58,947 nt of DNA, from contig NZ_CAKRXI010000018.1 in NCBI RefSeq assembly GCF_934424005.1, forward strand, positions 1 through 58,947, in the 5' to 3' direction. Origin of the DNA: an uncultured Blautia sp. GTDB lineage: Bacteria; Bacillota; Clostridia; Lachnospirales; Lachnospiraceae. The position numbers and the translations under genes are program-made. The notes beneath the pieces are model-generated. The model did no database searches. It saw nothing but the letters and a program-made list of their open reading frames with translations, and was not told the origin of the DNA. This document shows positions 8,927 to 17,487 of this stretch, piece after piece (within the stretch, counting starts at the first letter, position 1; each line of letters starts with the position of its first letter).

Positions 8927-10411
8927 ATGCCAGTATTTGATTTCAGCAACAGCAAAACAGAAAAGAAAGATCCGGAATGTACTTACACGACGTTCCAGTC
9001 GAATGAAAAAGTACCGTCACCGGAGAAACCGATCCTGATCATTGATAATAAAAGCCGTCAGTGGAAGCATCATTCCTGTGGTGTCTTTTCCAATCCAAAC
9101 CAGAAATCTTCTTTTGAATTCAAAGAAGAGGATGGTGTTTTCCCGGCAGATATTCTCAAAATTGATGCACGTTTTGTGAGCCTCGTAAAATGGCTGGGCG
9201 AAAACCATATTAGTGTACGATTATCTGGACAGAATACAGAAGATGGATATGCAATCTATAAGATTCGTGAAACTGCGTTTGGGGGAGCTGGAAAACTTTC
9301 AGCAGAAGATGGATTCCTGCAGTTTATGATCGAACGTCTTCTGGCAAGTAATGCACCGACAGAGCTTCCGGATGGAGATGAGGAAGATGAAGACGGTGAT
9401 GATATGAAGCTGACCAGTATTCAGAGCATCACGGATTTTATGACCTGTGCAGGAAGGACCATGCCGGATAATATCCGTCTCTGGGCAAGAAGAAACCTTG
9501 CTGTTGCGAAATCTCATGAGGTGTCACAGGAAGAACGCAGACATGCACAGAGAGCACTGTCCATTATGATGAATATTCAGTGGAAAAATAACTATTTTGA
9601 ATCCATTGATCCAGTAGAGGCGCGCCGTATTCTGGATGAAGAACTCTATGGAATGGAAAAAGTAAAACAGAGAATCATTGAGACGATCATTCAGATTAAC
9701 CGTACGCATACACTTCCGGCATACGGGCTGCTTCTGGTTGGTCCGGCAGGAACCGGCAAATCACAGATTGCTTACGCAGTTGCACGTATCCTGAAACTTC
9801 CGTGGACAACATTGGATATGAGTTCTATTAATGATCCGGAGCAGCTTACCGGAAGTTCCCGTGTCTATGCCAATGCAAAGCCTGGAATCATTATGGAAGC
9901 ATTTTCCATGGCAGGAGAGTCCAATCTTGTATTTATTATCAATGAGCTGGATAAGGCAACAAATGGCAAGGGAAATGGTAATCCGGCGGATGTACTTCTG
10001 ACACTCCTTGATAACCTTGGATTTACAGATAACTATATGGAATGTATGGTTCCGACTGTCGGTGTTTATCCGATTGCGACAGCCAACGACAAAGCACAGA
10101 TCAGTGCTCCGTTAATGTCCCGCTTTGCGGTCATTGAACTTCCGGATTACACAGCAGAAGAAAAGAAAGTTATTTTCTCCAAATTTGCACTTCCGAAAGT
10201 ATTAAAACGCATGAGCCTCAAAGAAGAAGAGTGCGTAGTGGCTCCGGATGGACTTGATGCAGTGATCGAGCAGTTTGCTGATACGACTGGTATCCGTGAT
10301 CTGGAACAGGCGGCAGAACACATTGCTGCAAATGCTCTGTATCAGATTGAAGTAAATCATGTATCTTCTGTGATTTTTGACGCGGATATGGTGAAGAAGT
10401 TATTTGAATAA
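8927..10411 (+). CDS. Lon-like AAA+ ATPase without protease domain
   Basis: A 494-residue protein with one AAA+ module at about 230-430. Walker A is GPAGTGKS (272-279), the Walker B region is FIINELDK (N339-E340-L-D342), and a sensor-1 stretch ATAND follows. The text just before Walker A (LYGMEKVKQRIIE) resembles Lon and the AAA lid resembles Lon, but no Lon peptidase domain or Ser-Lys dyad follows. In Walker B the first acidic residue is Asn, while the catalytic Glu is kept. The N-terminal 200 residues are unrecognised and contain a very acidic stretch near 155-165. GAGGAG lies 12 bases before the start. The role may be remodelling or chaperone-like; the substrate is unknown. Confidence 0.8.
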   Translation: MPVFDFSNSKTEKKDPECTYTTFQSNEKVPSPEKPILIIDNKSRQWKHHSCGVFSNPNQKSSFEFKEEDGVFPADILKIDARFVSLVKWLGENHISVRLSGQNTEDGYAIYKIRETAFGGAGKLSAEDGFLQFMIERLLASNAPTELPDGDEEDEDGDDMKLTSIQSITDFMTCAGRTMPDNIRLWARRNLAVAKSHEVSQEERRHAQRALSIMMNIQWKNNYFESIDPVEARRILDEELYGMEKVKQRIIETIIQINRTHTLPAYGLLLVGPAGTGKSQIAYAVARILKLPWTTLDMSSINDPEQLTGSSRVYANAKPGIIMEAFSMAGESNLVFIINELDKATNGKGNGNPADVLLTLLDNLGFTDNYMECMVPTVGVYPIATANDKAQISAPLMSRFAVIELPDYTAEEKKVIFSKFALPKVLKRMSLKEEECVVAPDGLDAVIEQFADTTGIRDLEQAAEHIAANALYQIEVNHVSSVIFDADMVKKLFE

Positions 10412-10452
10412 AATCAGTAAATACTTATTTCATACACAGTAACTAAAATTTT

Positions 10453-10495
10453 ACTCCGGAATGTAAAAATATACTTGCATTCCGGAGTCCTTTTT
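10453..10495 (+). terminator. Intrinsic terminator after the AAA+ gene
   Basis: ACTCCGGAATG (10453-10463) pairs perfectly with CATTCCGGAGT (10478-10488), followed by CC and five T. The 3' arm overlaps the next promoter. Confidence 0.88.
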
Positions 10496-10503
10496 GTTAT
10501 ACT
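10475..10503 (+). promoter_or_regulatory. Promoter of the preQ1-regulated operon
   Basis: TTGCAT (10475-10480), a 17-base spacer and TATACT (10498-10503). The -35 overlaps the 3' arm of the upstream terminator, giving back-to-back transcription units. Confidence 0.75.
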
Positions 10504-10553
10504 ACAAAAAGTTTCATAAGTAGATTTTTATGAAATGTTTTATAAATTTCATA

Positions 10554-10624
10554 ACTGGTTCGAAACCCTCCCAGTATAAAAAACTAGGTCATGCAGGTAT
10601 CTTCCGATCGTCGATACCTTTTTC
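10554..10624 (+). promoter_or_regulatory. preQ1-I riboswitch with downstream terminator
   Basis: The aptamer fits the small preQ1 class I fold. P1 is ACTGG (10554-10558) with CCAGT (10571-10575), the loop contains ACCCTC, and the A-rich tail ATAAAAAACTAGG (10576-10588) can close the pseudoknot through AGG with loop CCT. GGUUC, ACCCUC and AUAAAAAACUA match the Bacillus aptamer as remembered. Next comes an expression platform: AGGTATC (10595-10601) pairs with GATACCT (10613-10619) and runs into T5, an intrinsic terminator. High preQ1 should therefore shut off the downstream hydrolase and transporter. Upstream sequence (10511-10553) holds two AT-rich hairpins, and GATTTTTATAAAAATC (10632-10647) is a perfect palindrome of unknown role. 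Regulation is inferred from structure. Confidence 0.86.
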
Positions 10625-10679
10625 TGTGGAGGATTTTTATAAAAATCACCTGGAAGAAGGAAAGGTTGGAAGTTTTTTT

Positions 10680-11663
10680 ATGCATAAAATTATTATAGAC
10701 TGTGATCCGGGAATTGACGATGCACTTGCGATCATGCTTGCTGCAAATTCTCCGGAACTTGATATTCTGGCAATCACAACAGTATCAGGTAATGTGCCAT
10801 CTGATATGGGGGCGGCTAATGCACGAAAGGTTCTGAAGCAGCTTGGCAGAATGGATATTCCAATCTATATTGGAGAAGAAGTTCCGCTCCGGGAAGAATA
10901 TATTGATGCGAGGGATACCCATGGGATGGATGGACTTGGAGAAAGCTTTTTTCCGGAAGTGGAAGGTGAATATGAGAAGAAGAATGCAGTTGATTTTCTG
11001 ACAGAACTTCTGGAGAGAGAAAAAATATCCATTATCGCACTTGGCCCGATGACGAATCTGGCAAAAGTATTTTCGAGAAAGCCGGAACTGATCGCTAATG
11101 TAGAAGAGATGGTATCCATGGGAGGAAGTTTCAAGAGTCATGGAAATTGTTCGCCGGTAGCTGAGTATAATTACTGGTGTGATCCGGATGCAGCTGCCGT
11201 TGTGTATGATCTTTTTGCAAAGGCAGGAAGCAAGATTCATATGATTGGACTGGATGTAACGCGTGAAATTGTCCTGACACCGAACAGGCTGGAATATATG
11301 TGCCGCCTGGATCCGGAGATGGGAGAATTTATTCGTAAGATCACAGGATTTTATATGGATTTTCACTGGGAACAGGAGGGGATTATTGGTTGCGTGATCA
11401 ATGATCCACTGGCAGTGGCATATTTTATTGACCGCTCCATGTGCGATGGATTTGATAGCTTTACAGTCGTTGCAACTGACGGAGTTTGTCGTGGTCAGAC
11501 TGTTGTAGATTCTATGAACTTCTGGAAAAAAGAACCGAATAGCAGGATTCTTACAGAAACAGATTCTGAAAGATTTTTTGCATTCTTTATGGAACGTGTA
11601 CTCAGAAAAAATGATGGAAGCAGATGGAAGAAGGATGAATTTAAACTTCTGCATGAGCTGTAA
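10680..11663 (+). CDS. Nucleoside hydrolase (IunH family), probable queuosine hydrolase
   Basis: A 327-residue inosine/uridine-preferring nucleoside hydrolase family enzyme. The calcium-binding DCDPGIDDA cluster sits near the N-terminus (about residues 7-15), with ALGPMTNLA and SMGGS further on and a late INDPLAVAY Asp, all expected for the fold. Family members split the N-glycosidic bond of ribonucleosides. The start at 10680 puts this motif at the usual place; a longer frame from 10530 would translate the riboswitch and is rejected. Being controlled by a preQ1-I riboswitch and paired with an ECF S component, it most resembles QueK, the queuosine hydrolase described in Clostridioides difficile queuine salvage. 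Substrate specificity is inferred from context only. Confidence 0.85.
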   Translation: MHKIIIDCDPGIDDALAIMLAANSPELDILAITTVSGNVPSDMGAANARKVLKQLGRMDIPIYIGEEVPLREEYIDARDTHGMDGLGESFFPEVEGEYEKKNAVDFLTELLEREKISIIALGPMTNLAKVFSRKPELIANVEEMVSMGGSFKSHGNCSPVAEYNYWCDPDAAAVVYDLFAKAGSKIHMIGLDVTREIVLTPNRLEYMCRLDPEMGEFIRKITGFYMDFHWEQEGIIGCVINDPLAVAYFIDRSMCDGFDSFTVVATDGVCRGQTVVDSMNFWKKEPNSRILTETDSERFFAFFMERVLRKNDGSRWKKDEFKLLHEL

Positions 11664-11675
11664 AGAGGTGACAGA

Positions 11676-12290
11676 ATGAAGATAACAATGAAAAGAAACA
11701 AAAAAGATTATTCAGAAAACAAGATCAATGTTTACCAGATCTGTCTGGTGGCACTGGCAGTAGGAATCAATATTGTCGGGGGACAGATTGCACTCTTTAT
11801 GAAACTGCCGGTTTATCTGGACAGCATTGGAACTATTCTGACAGGCGCAGTTCTGGGACCGTGGTTTGGTATGCTGCCGAACCTGATCAGTGGAATTTTT
11901 ATGGGTATGACAGTGGATATCTATTCGTTGTATTTTGCACCTGTGGGTATGATCACAGGTATCATGAGTGGACTTGTTTTTCGTAAGTTATCCGTAAAGA
12001 AAGTAAAAGTGTTGTTTGCTGCAGTACTGATTACTGTACCGGGAACGATTGTAAGTTCTGTGATCAATGCAGTATTGTTTGGAGGTGTGACATCATCAGG
12101 ATCTTCGATTCTGGTCCAGCTTCTTTCAAGAACACCGCTTGGACTGACCGGAAGTATCTTTGCAGTACAGTTTCTGACAGATTATCTGGACAGATGCATT
12201 TCTGTATTTGCGGTAAGTGTATTTGTGACGATGCTCGGTGGAGAATTGCGACAGAGACTGACGGGGAATGTGCATAACAGAGCAATATAA
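11676..12290 (+). CDS. ECF transporter S component, probable queuine/queuosine or preQ1 importer
   Basis: A 204-residue membrane protein with about six hydrophobic segments, typical for the substrate-binding S subunit of energy-coupling factor transporters. Early segments contain GAVLGPWFGMLPNLISG, resembling the QueT/vitamin-type S components. GAGGTG lies 5-7 bases before the start and 12 bases separate it from the hydrolase gene, so both are one operon under the preQ1-I riboswitch. The shared EcfA/EcfT module is not in the window. The likely cargo is a 7-deazaguanine base or nucleoside. A different nucleoside is possible but would not explain the riboswitch. Confidence 0.82.
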   Translation: MKITMKRNKKDYSENKINVYQICLVALAVGINIVGGQIALFMKLPVYLDSIGTILTGAVLGPWFGMLPNLISGIFMGMTVDIYSLYFAPVGMITGIMSGLVFRKLSVKKVKVLFAAVLITVPGTIVSSVINAVLFGGVTSSGSSILVQLLSRTPLGLTGSIFAVQFLTDYLDRCISVFAVSVFVTMLGGELRQRLTGNVHNRAI

Positions 12291-12293
12291 AAG

Positions 12294-12340
12294 AAAAGAG
12301 GAGTAGTCACACAAAATTGTGTGAGATACTCCTCTTTTTT
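12294..12340. terminator. Bidirectional intrinsic terminator
   Basis: AAAAGAGGAGTA pairs with TACTCCTCTTTT, with an inner TCACACAA/TTGTGTGA hairpin and T6 on the right. A run of A on the left allows it to serve the converging amylase gene as well. Confidence 0.88.
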
Positions 12341-12397
12341 GCATCGCTTAAGAAAGAATTGTCGATTTGCAATGCAGTATGCTTTTTATAATATGGA

Positions 12398-14089
12398 TCA
12401 GCGGAAGCTCTTGAGCCAGTTGACCAGAGAATCGTGCCAGATATTGTCGTAAACTGTCTTCTTCATCTGATCGGTGACAGAACCGTTGTTTGCCATCTTT
12501 GCGAGGATGCCAGCCTGGAGCTCTTCGATGGACATATCTTCCGGAGCTTTGTTCGGATCGTAATTGACAGGCTCTTTTTCAGCAGAAGCAGGAGTTTCAT
12601 TGGTGTCTTCTTTTGTATTTGCAGCTTCCTGTACAGAGGCGGCAGGGGTTGCTTTGGTTTCTGTAGATCCTTCGTTTTTGACTTCTTCCTGAGTAACAGG
12701 TGTTTCTTCAACGATAGAGTCCTTGTTTTCAGAAAATGTTTCAGGGACAGATGTTTCTTCTGCTGGTACCCAGATTTCACCGCTGTTTGCACCCACGCGT
12801 ACATTGATGTGTCCACCTTCTACAGAAACTTTCTGCCCGGTCAGTGTGCCAATATATTCAACAGCGTTTCCGGCAGGAAGATTCATCCAGGCATCGTTGT
12901 CGTCATTGTTGACAGTCACAATCACACGCACGCTGTCCAGATCACGTGCAAATGCAAACTGACGATTGGTAAGCTGCAGTTCTGTGTAGCTTCCATAGCT
13001 CAGAGCAGGTGTATTCTGTCTGATCTTACCAAGAGCTGCAATGAGAGCAGTGCAAGGATTATCACTGAGGGCAGATTCGTAATCTTCAAGATTAAGTGCC
13101 GGTCTCAGACTGTCATCGGAAGAGCGTTCTTTACGTCCTTCGATCCCAAACTCAGAACCATAATAAATACTTGGAACGCCCGGAAGGGTATAGAGCAGAA
13201 TATGAACCGGAGTAAAGTGTGCTTTATTGGATAGCTTTGTATAGATTCTTTCTACATCGTGGTTATCAACGAAATTATAAAGATCCAGATTCCCCATATT
13301 CTGGAGATATTTCACCGTATGGGCAATCTCGAAATAGTTATGATCATTGTGTCCGCTATAAAGTGCTTTGTGCAGAGCATAGTTTGTAACACTGTGCAGA
13401 GTCTCTCCATTTACCCAGCGACTGTAATCTCCATGAATTACTTCACCCATCAGCCAGAAATCCGGTTTGACTTCTTCAGCAGTACGGCGGAGCGCGCGCA
13501 TGAAATCAAAATCCAGTACATCGGCAGCATCCAGACGGATTCCGTCTACATCAAACTCAGAAACCCAGTAACGGATCACATCACAGATATAATCCTGAAC
13601 TTCTGGATTTCTCTGGTTTAATTTGACAAGCAGATTGTATCCACCCCAGTTATCATAGGAAAATCCATCGTTGTATTCATTGTTTCCCCAGAAATTCACA
13701 TTACAATACCAGTTCAGATATCTTGAATTTTCGCGATTCTGCTGAATATCTTTGAATGCAAAGAAATCTCGGCCGGTATGATTGAATACACCGTCAAAGA
13801 TTACTTTGATTTTTTTGTCATGACAGGCTTTTACAAAAGCAGTCAGATCTTCGTTTGTTCCAAGACGGGAGTCCAGTTTCTTGTAATCTGTTGTCTCATA
13901 GCCATGGCCGACACTTTCGAAGAGCGGTCCGATATACAGGGCTGTGCATCCGATTTCTTTGATATGGTCGATCCATGGAAGAAGAGTGTTCAGGCGATGT
14001 ACCGGTTCGGCATAATCATTCTGCTTTGGTGCGCCAGTCAGACCTAAAGGATAAATATGATAAAAAATTGCTTCATTATACCAACTCAT
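12398..14089 (-). CDS. GH13 alpha-amylase family enzyme with acidic C-terminal tail
   Basis: A 563-residue intracellular glycoside hydrolase family 13 enzyme; no signal peptide is visible. The TIM barrel has the conserved DGVFNH (99-104), nucleophile D187 in GIRLDAADV, acid/base E216 in LMGEVIHG and D275 in VDNHD. The size and motifs fit cyclomaltodextrinase, neopullulanase or maltodextrin glucosidase types acting on alpha-glucans. After the beta-sandwich (to about 440) comes an unusual Glu/Thr/Ala/Pro-rich low-complexity stretch of about 75 residues and then a short helical end (about 520-563). Such a tail is not part of standard GH13. The start ATG has a weak GAGATG upstream. The gene lies between two terminators and is monocistronic. 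Confidence 0.88.
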   Translation of the reverse strand: MSWYNEAIFYHIYPLGLTGAPKQNDYAEPVHRLNTLLPWIDHIKEIGCTALYIGPLFESVGHGYETTDYKKLDSRLGTNEDLTAFVKACHDKKIKVIFDGVFNHTGRDFFAFKDIQQNRENSRYLNWYCNVNFWGNNEYNDGFSYDNWGGYNLLVKLNQRNPEVQDYICDVIRYWVSEFDVDGIRLDAADVLDFDFMRALRRTAEEVKPDFWLMGEVIHGDYSRWVNGETLHSVTNYALHKALYSGHNDHNYFEIAHTVKYLQNMGNLDLYNFVDNHDVERIYTKLSNKAHFTPVHILLYTLPGVPSIYYGSEFGIEGRKERSSDDSLRPALNLEDYESALSDNPCTALIAALGKIRQNTPALSYGSYTELQLTNRQFAFARDLDSVRVIVTVNNDDNDAWMNLPAGNAVEYIGTLTGQKVSVEGGHINVRVGANSGEIWVPAEETSVPETFSENKDSIVEETPVTQEEVKNEGSTETKATPAASVQEAANTKEDTNETPASAEKEPVNYDPNKAPEDMSIEELQAGILAKMANNGSVTDQMKKTVYDNIWHDSLVNWLKSFR

Positions 14090-14151
14090 GTGTTATCATC
14101 TCGTTTCGTAGTAGTTTGGGGTATAGATATAAAGAGTTTAGATAAAAGTAT

Positions 14152-14176
14152 GGGGCTGTCGTTAAACGGCAGCCCC
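14152..14176 (-). terminator. Intrinsic terminator of pckA
   Basis: GGGGCTGTCG and CGGCAGCCCC form a strong stem with one wobble pair. On the minus strand it is followed by the T-rich ATACTTTTATC, directly after the pckA stop. Confidence 0.75.
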
Positions 14177-14201
14177 TTTGGTTTTGCTATTTGTAATGAA
14201 A

Positions 14202-15806
14202 TTATAACTGAGGACCAGCAGCAACAAGTGCTTTACCAGCTTCATTTCCTTCATATTTAGCAAAGTTCTTGATGAATCTTGCAGCAAGATCTTTTGCTTT
14301 TTCTTCCCACTGAGCAGCGTCTGCATATGTGTCACGTGGGTCAAGGATTCCTGTGTCAACACCTGTAAGTTCTGTAGGAACTTCGAAGTTGAAGTAAGGA
14401 ATTGTCTTAGTAGGAGCGTTGTTGATATCTCCGTTAAGGATAGCATCGATGATACCACGAGTATCTTTGATGGAGATACGTTTGCCTGTTCCGTTCCATC
14501 CTGTATTAACAAGGTAAGCTTTTGCTCCGCTCTTTTCCATTTTCTTAACAAGCTCTTCTGCATATTTTGTTGGATGCAGTTCCAGGAATGCCTGGCCAAA
14601 GCAAGCTGAGAATGTAGGTGTAGGCTCTGTGATTCCACGCTCTGTACCAGCAAGTTTTGCTGTAAATCCAGACAGGAAGTAATACTGTGTCTGAGCTTCT
14701 GTCAGGATAGATACTGGAGGAAGTACACCAAATGCATCTGCGGACAGGAAGATAACGTTCTTAGCTGCCGGTGCAGAAGAAATCGGGCGAACGATTTTTT
14801 CGATGTGGTCGATCGGGTAGGAAACACGTGTGTTTTCTGTAACGCTCTTATCAGCGAAGTCAATCTTTCCGTTTGCATCAACAGTTACGTTCTCAAGAAG
14901 AGCGTTACGTTTGATTGCATTGTAGATGTCTGGCTCAGAATCTTTGTCAAGGTTGATAACTTTAGCGTAGCATCCACCTTCGAAGTTGAATACGCCGTTG
15001 TCATCCCAGCCGTGTTCGTCATCACCGATCAGGAGACGTTTCGGGTCTGTGGAAAGAGTTGTTTTACCTGTTCCGGAAAGTCCGAAGAAGATTGCTGTGT
15101 TTTCTCCGTTGAGGTCTGTGTTAGCGGAGCAGTGCATAGCTGCAATACCTTTCAATGGAAGGAAGTAGTTCATCATAGAGAACATACCTTTCTTCATTTC
15201 TCCGCCGTACCATGTATTGATGATAACCTGCTCTTTGGATGTAATGTTGAACATTACAGCTGTTTCAGAGTTCAGACCAAGTTCTTTGTAGTTTTCAACT
15301 TTTGCTTTAGAAGCATTGTATACAACGAAATCTGGCTCAAATGTTTCAAGCTCTTCAGCTGTTGGCTGGATGAACATGTTTGTAACAAAATGTGCCTGCC
15401 AAGCAACTTCAACGATGAAACGGATAGCCATACGAGTATCAGCGTTAGCACCGCAGAATGCGTCAACTACGAAAAGTTTCTTATTGGAAAGTTCTTTTTT
15501 TGCAATTTCTTTACAAGCGTCCCAAGCTTCCTGTGTTGCAGGATGGTTGTCGTTCTTGTATTCATCAGAAGTCCACCAAACTGTATCTTTGGAGTTCTCA
15601 TCCATAACGATGAATTTATCTTTAGGAGAACGTCCTGTGTAGATACCTGTCATAACATTAACAGCGCCAAGTTCTGTCTCCTGGCCTACTTCAAATCCTT
15701 CAAGACCTGCTTTAGTCTCTTCCTCGAATAATACTTCGTAAGAAGGATTGTACACAATTTCAGTTGTTCCTGTGATGCCATACTTAGTTAAATCGATTTT
15801 TGCCAT
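14202..15806 (-). CDS. pckA: Phosphoenolpyruvate carboxykinase (ATP)
   Basis: A 534-residue ATP-dependent PEP carboxykinase interconverting oxaloacetate plus ATP and PEP plus CO2. In fermenters it often runs in the carboxylating direction. The signature regions are present: TGRSPKDKF near the N-terminus, [13 protein letters not shown], the P-loop [12 protein letters not shown], and GDDEHGW for metal binding. Translation is taken from 15806 ([10 protein letters not shown]) because GAGAGG precedes it; a frame open to 15839 adds a short Lys-rich tail without support. A promoter lies at 15899-15926. The leader between promoter and start contains an imperfect hairpin with GAAG/CTTC and GGAA/TTCC pairing, possibly an mRNA stabiliser. 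Confidence 0.96.
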   Translation of the reverse strand: MAKIDLTKYGITGTTEIVYNPSYEVLFEEETKAGLEGFEVGQETELGAVNVMTGIYTGRSPKDKFIVMDENSKDTVWWTSDEYKNDNHPATQEAWDACKEIAKKELSNKKLFVVDAFCGANADTRMAIRFIVEVAWQAHFVTNMFIQPTAEELETFEPDFVVYNASKAKVENYKELGLNSETAVMFNITSKEQVIINTWYGGEMKKGMFSMMNYFLPLKGIAAMHCSANTDLNGENTAIFFGLSGTGKTTLSTDPKRLLIGDDEHGWDDNGVFNFEGGCYAKVINLDKDSEPDIYNAIKRNALLENVTVDANGKIDFADKSVTENTRVSYPIDHIEKIVRPISSAPAAKNVIFLSADAFGVLPPVSILTEAQTQYYFLSGFTAKLAGTERGITEPTPTFSACFGQAFLELHPTKYAEELVKKMEKSGAKAYLVNTGWNGTGKRISIKDTRGIIDAILNGDINNAPTKTIPYFNFEVPTELTGVDTGILDPRDTYADAAQWEEKAKDLAARFIKNFAKYEGNEAGKALVAAGPQL

Positions 15807-15898
15807 CTTACATTTACCTCTCTTCTTTAATAGAGCCATCTATATGCTGGCTTCTTTAACCTCTAAGAAGTGGAACATTCCAACTTCTCATAGAGTTA

Positions 15899-15926
15899 AT
15901 TATACATAATTCATCAATAAAAGCAA
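15899..15926 (-). promoter_or_regulatory. Promoter of pckA
   Basis: On the minus strand TTGCTT (15921-15926), a 16-base spacer and a perfect TATAAT (15899-15904). It lies about 95 bases before the pckA start. Confidence 0.7.
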
Positions 15927-16025
15927 TAAAAAAACAATGAAATTTTTAAAAATGATAATAATTTAACATGATACCAGAGGAGAAAAGAAATTTTATCTAC
16001 ATAAGTTTACTTATTTGTTGATAAA

Positions 16026-16067
16026 ATAAAAAAATCATCTACAGGATCAGAGTTTCCTGTAGATGAT
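16026..16067 (-). terminator. Intrinsic terminator overlapping the MATE gene end
   Basis: ATCATCTACAGGA and TCCTGTAGATGAT pair perfectly over 13 bp with an 8-base loop. On the minus strand a T7 tract follows. The last codons and the TGA stop at 16047-16049 lie inside the hairpin. Confidence 0.9.
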
Positions 16068-17396
16068 GATAAAGTAAGTAATCTCCGCGATGGATGTGAT
16101 GATCCAGGAGAACAGATACAGAAGAAACAGTGCCGGGATGGTATGAATCCAGGCAAATACGGTGTAGATCCATACGATACGGAACACGCAGGATCCCATG
16201 ATGATAATGATCGTCGGGATGATAGTCTTTCCGATTCCGCGCGAAGCCGCGATCGTGCAGTCCATAAAAGATGAAAAACAGTACGAAAATGCCATGATTT
16301 TGATTCGCTGCATGCCGGCGTCAATGACTGCTGCATCCGTGGCAAACAGAGACAGGAACTGATGTCCGAAGATAAAGAGGAGCAGTCCAAGGATCAATCC
16401 GATCGTGAATGAATAAAACAGACTGATAAAGTAACTTCTGAGGACTCTTTTTTTATTTCCGGCACCATAATTCTGTCCCATGAAGCTGGAACATGCAATG
16501 TAAAACGCATACATGACATTGTAAATGATCGTGTCGGCATTGGTGGCGGCGGCACTGCCGGAAACCATGTAAGTATCAAAGGAATTAACACCACTCTGCA
16601 CAAACAGGTTTGCAATCGCGAAGATTGCATTCTGAATACCGGCCGGGATACCGATGAGCAGAATGTCAATACATGCTTTTTTGTGAAAACGGATTTTTTT
16701 CAGTGAAACATGACATTCATCTTTTCGGCGGAGCAGATGTACCATGATGAGCATTGCAGAAACATACTGTGCGATCGCAGTGGCAGTAGCAACACCTGCG
16801 GCAGCCATATGTAATACAATGACGAAAAACAGGTTCAGTATAACGTTCAGTACACCTGCGGCAGCCAGATAATAAAGTGGCCGTTTTGTATCCCCACGTG
16901 CACTTAAGACACCGTTACCAAAGTTGTACACACCCATGGCAGGAAGTCCGATCGCATAAATCTTCAGATAAAGAGATGCCTGTCCGATCAGATCATTTTT
17001 GGTGTGTAGCAGTTTCAGCATTCCACCGGAAAAGAAGAAACAGACAGCGCCTACCAGCAGTCCCATCAATGCACACAGAACAAGTGCTGAATGAATGGTA
17101 TCTTCTGTATTCTGGAGATTTCCGGAACCAAGTGCATGTGCAGTTCGTACATTTACACCGCTGCCCATTCCGATCAGAAATCCGACAAATAAAGTAACCA
17201 GCAGGGTGGTGGAGCCAACTGCTCCGAGTGCTTTATAATCCGCGAACCGACCGACAACGGCAACATCGCTCAGGTTAAAAACAACTTCCAGAAGCTGTGA
17301 GCACATCAGTGGAATGCTGAATAAAAAAATATTTTTCCACAAAGAACCCGTTACCATTTGAATGGAACGGGCCTTTTTCTTCGTATTTTCACACAT
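16047..17396 (-). CDS. MATE-family multidrug/cation exporter
   Basis: A 449-residue polytopic membrane protein with about twelve transmembrane segments, of the multidrug and toxic compound extrusion (NorM/DinF) family. The N-terminal region PLMCSQLLEVVFNLSDVAVV and the glycine-rich GFLIGMGSGVNV following it are typical of MATE repeats, and the two halves show internal similarity. It exports organic cations or metabolites using a Na+ or H+ gradient. ATG at 17396 is chosen; a TTG at 17402 is in frame, and both have only a weak GGGG site upstream. The gene stands alone. The substrate is unknown. Confidence 0.88.
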   Translation of the reverse strand: MCENTKKKARSIQMVTGSLWKNIFLFSIPLMCSQLLEVVFNLSDVAVVGRFADYKALGAVGSTTLLVTLFVGFLIGMGSGVNVRTAHALGSGNLQNTEDTIHSALVLCALMGLLVGAVCFFFSGGMLKLLHTKNDLIGQASLYLKIYAIGLPAMGVYNFGNGVLSARGDTKRPLYYLAAAGVLNVILNLFFVIVLHMAAAGVATATAIAQYVSAMLIMVHLLRRKDECHVSLKKIRFHKKACIDILLIGIPAGIQNAIFAIANLFVQSGVNSFDTYMVSGSAAATNADTIIYNVMYAFYIACSSFMGQNYGAGNKKRVLRSYFISLFYSFTIGLILGLLLFIFGHQFLSLFATDAAVIDAGMQRIKIMAFSYCFSSFMDCTIAASRGIGKTIIPTIIIIMGSCVFRIVWIYTVFAWIHTIPALFLLYLFSWIITSIAEITYFIIIYRKL

Positions 17397-17487
17397 ATAC
17401 AATTCCCCAATAATTCAAAAAATTTCTCATCCTGTTATAAGATACGCCTCTTGTCTGGGAAAGTAAAGTATTTATAGAATAAATTAA

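Noticed and set aside
10530..10679. N-terminal extension of the nucleoside hydrolase
   Set aside because: The extension is the translated preQ1 riboswitch and terminator; the real start places DCDPGIDD at the usual position.
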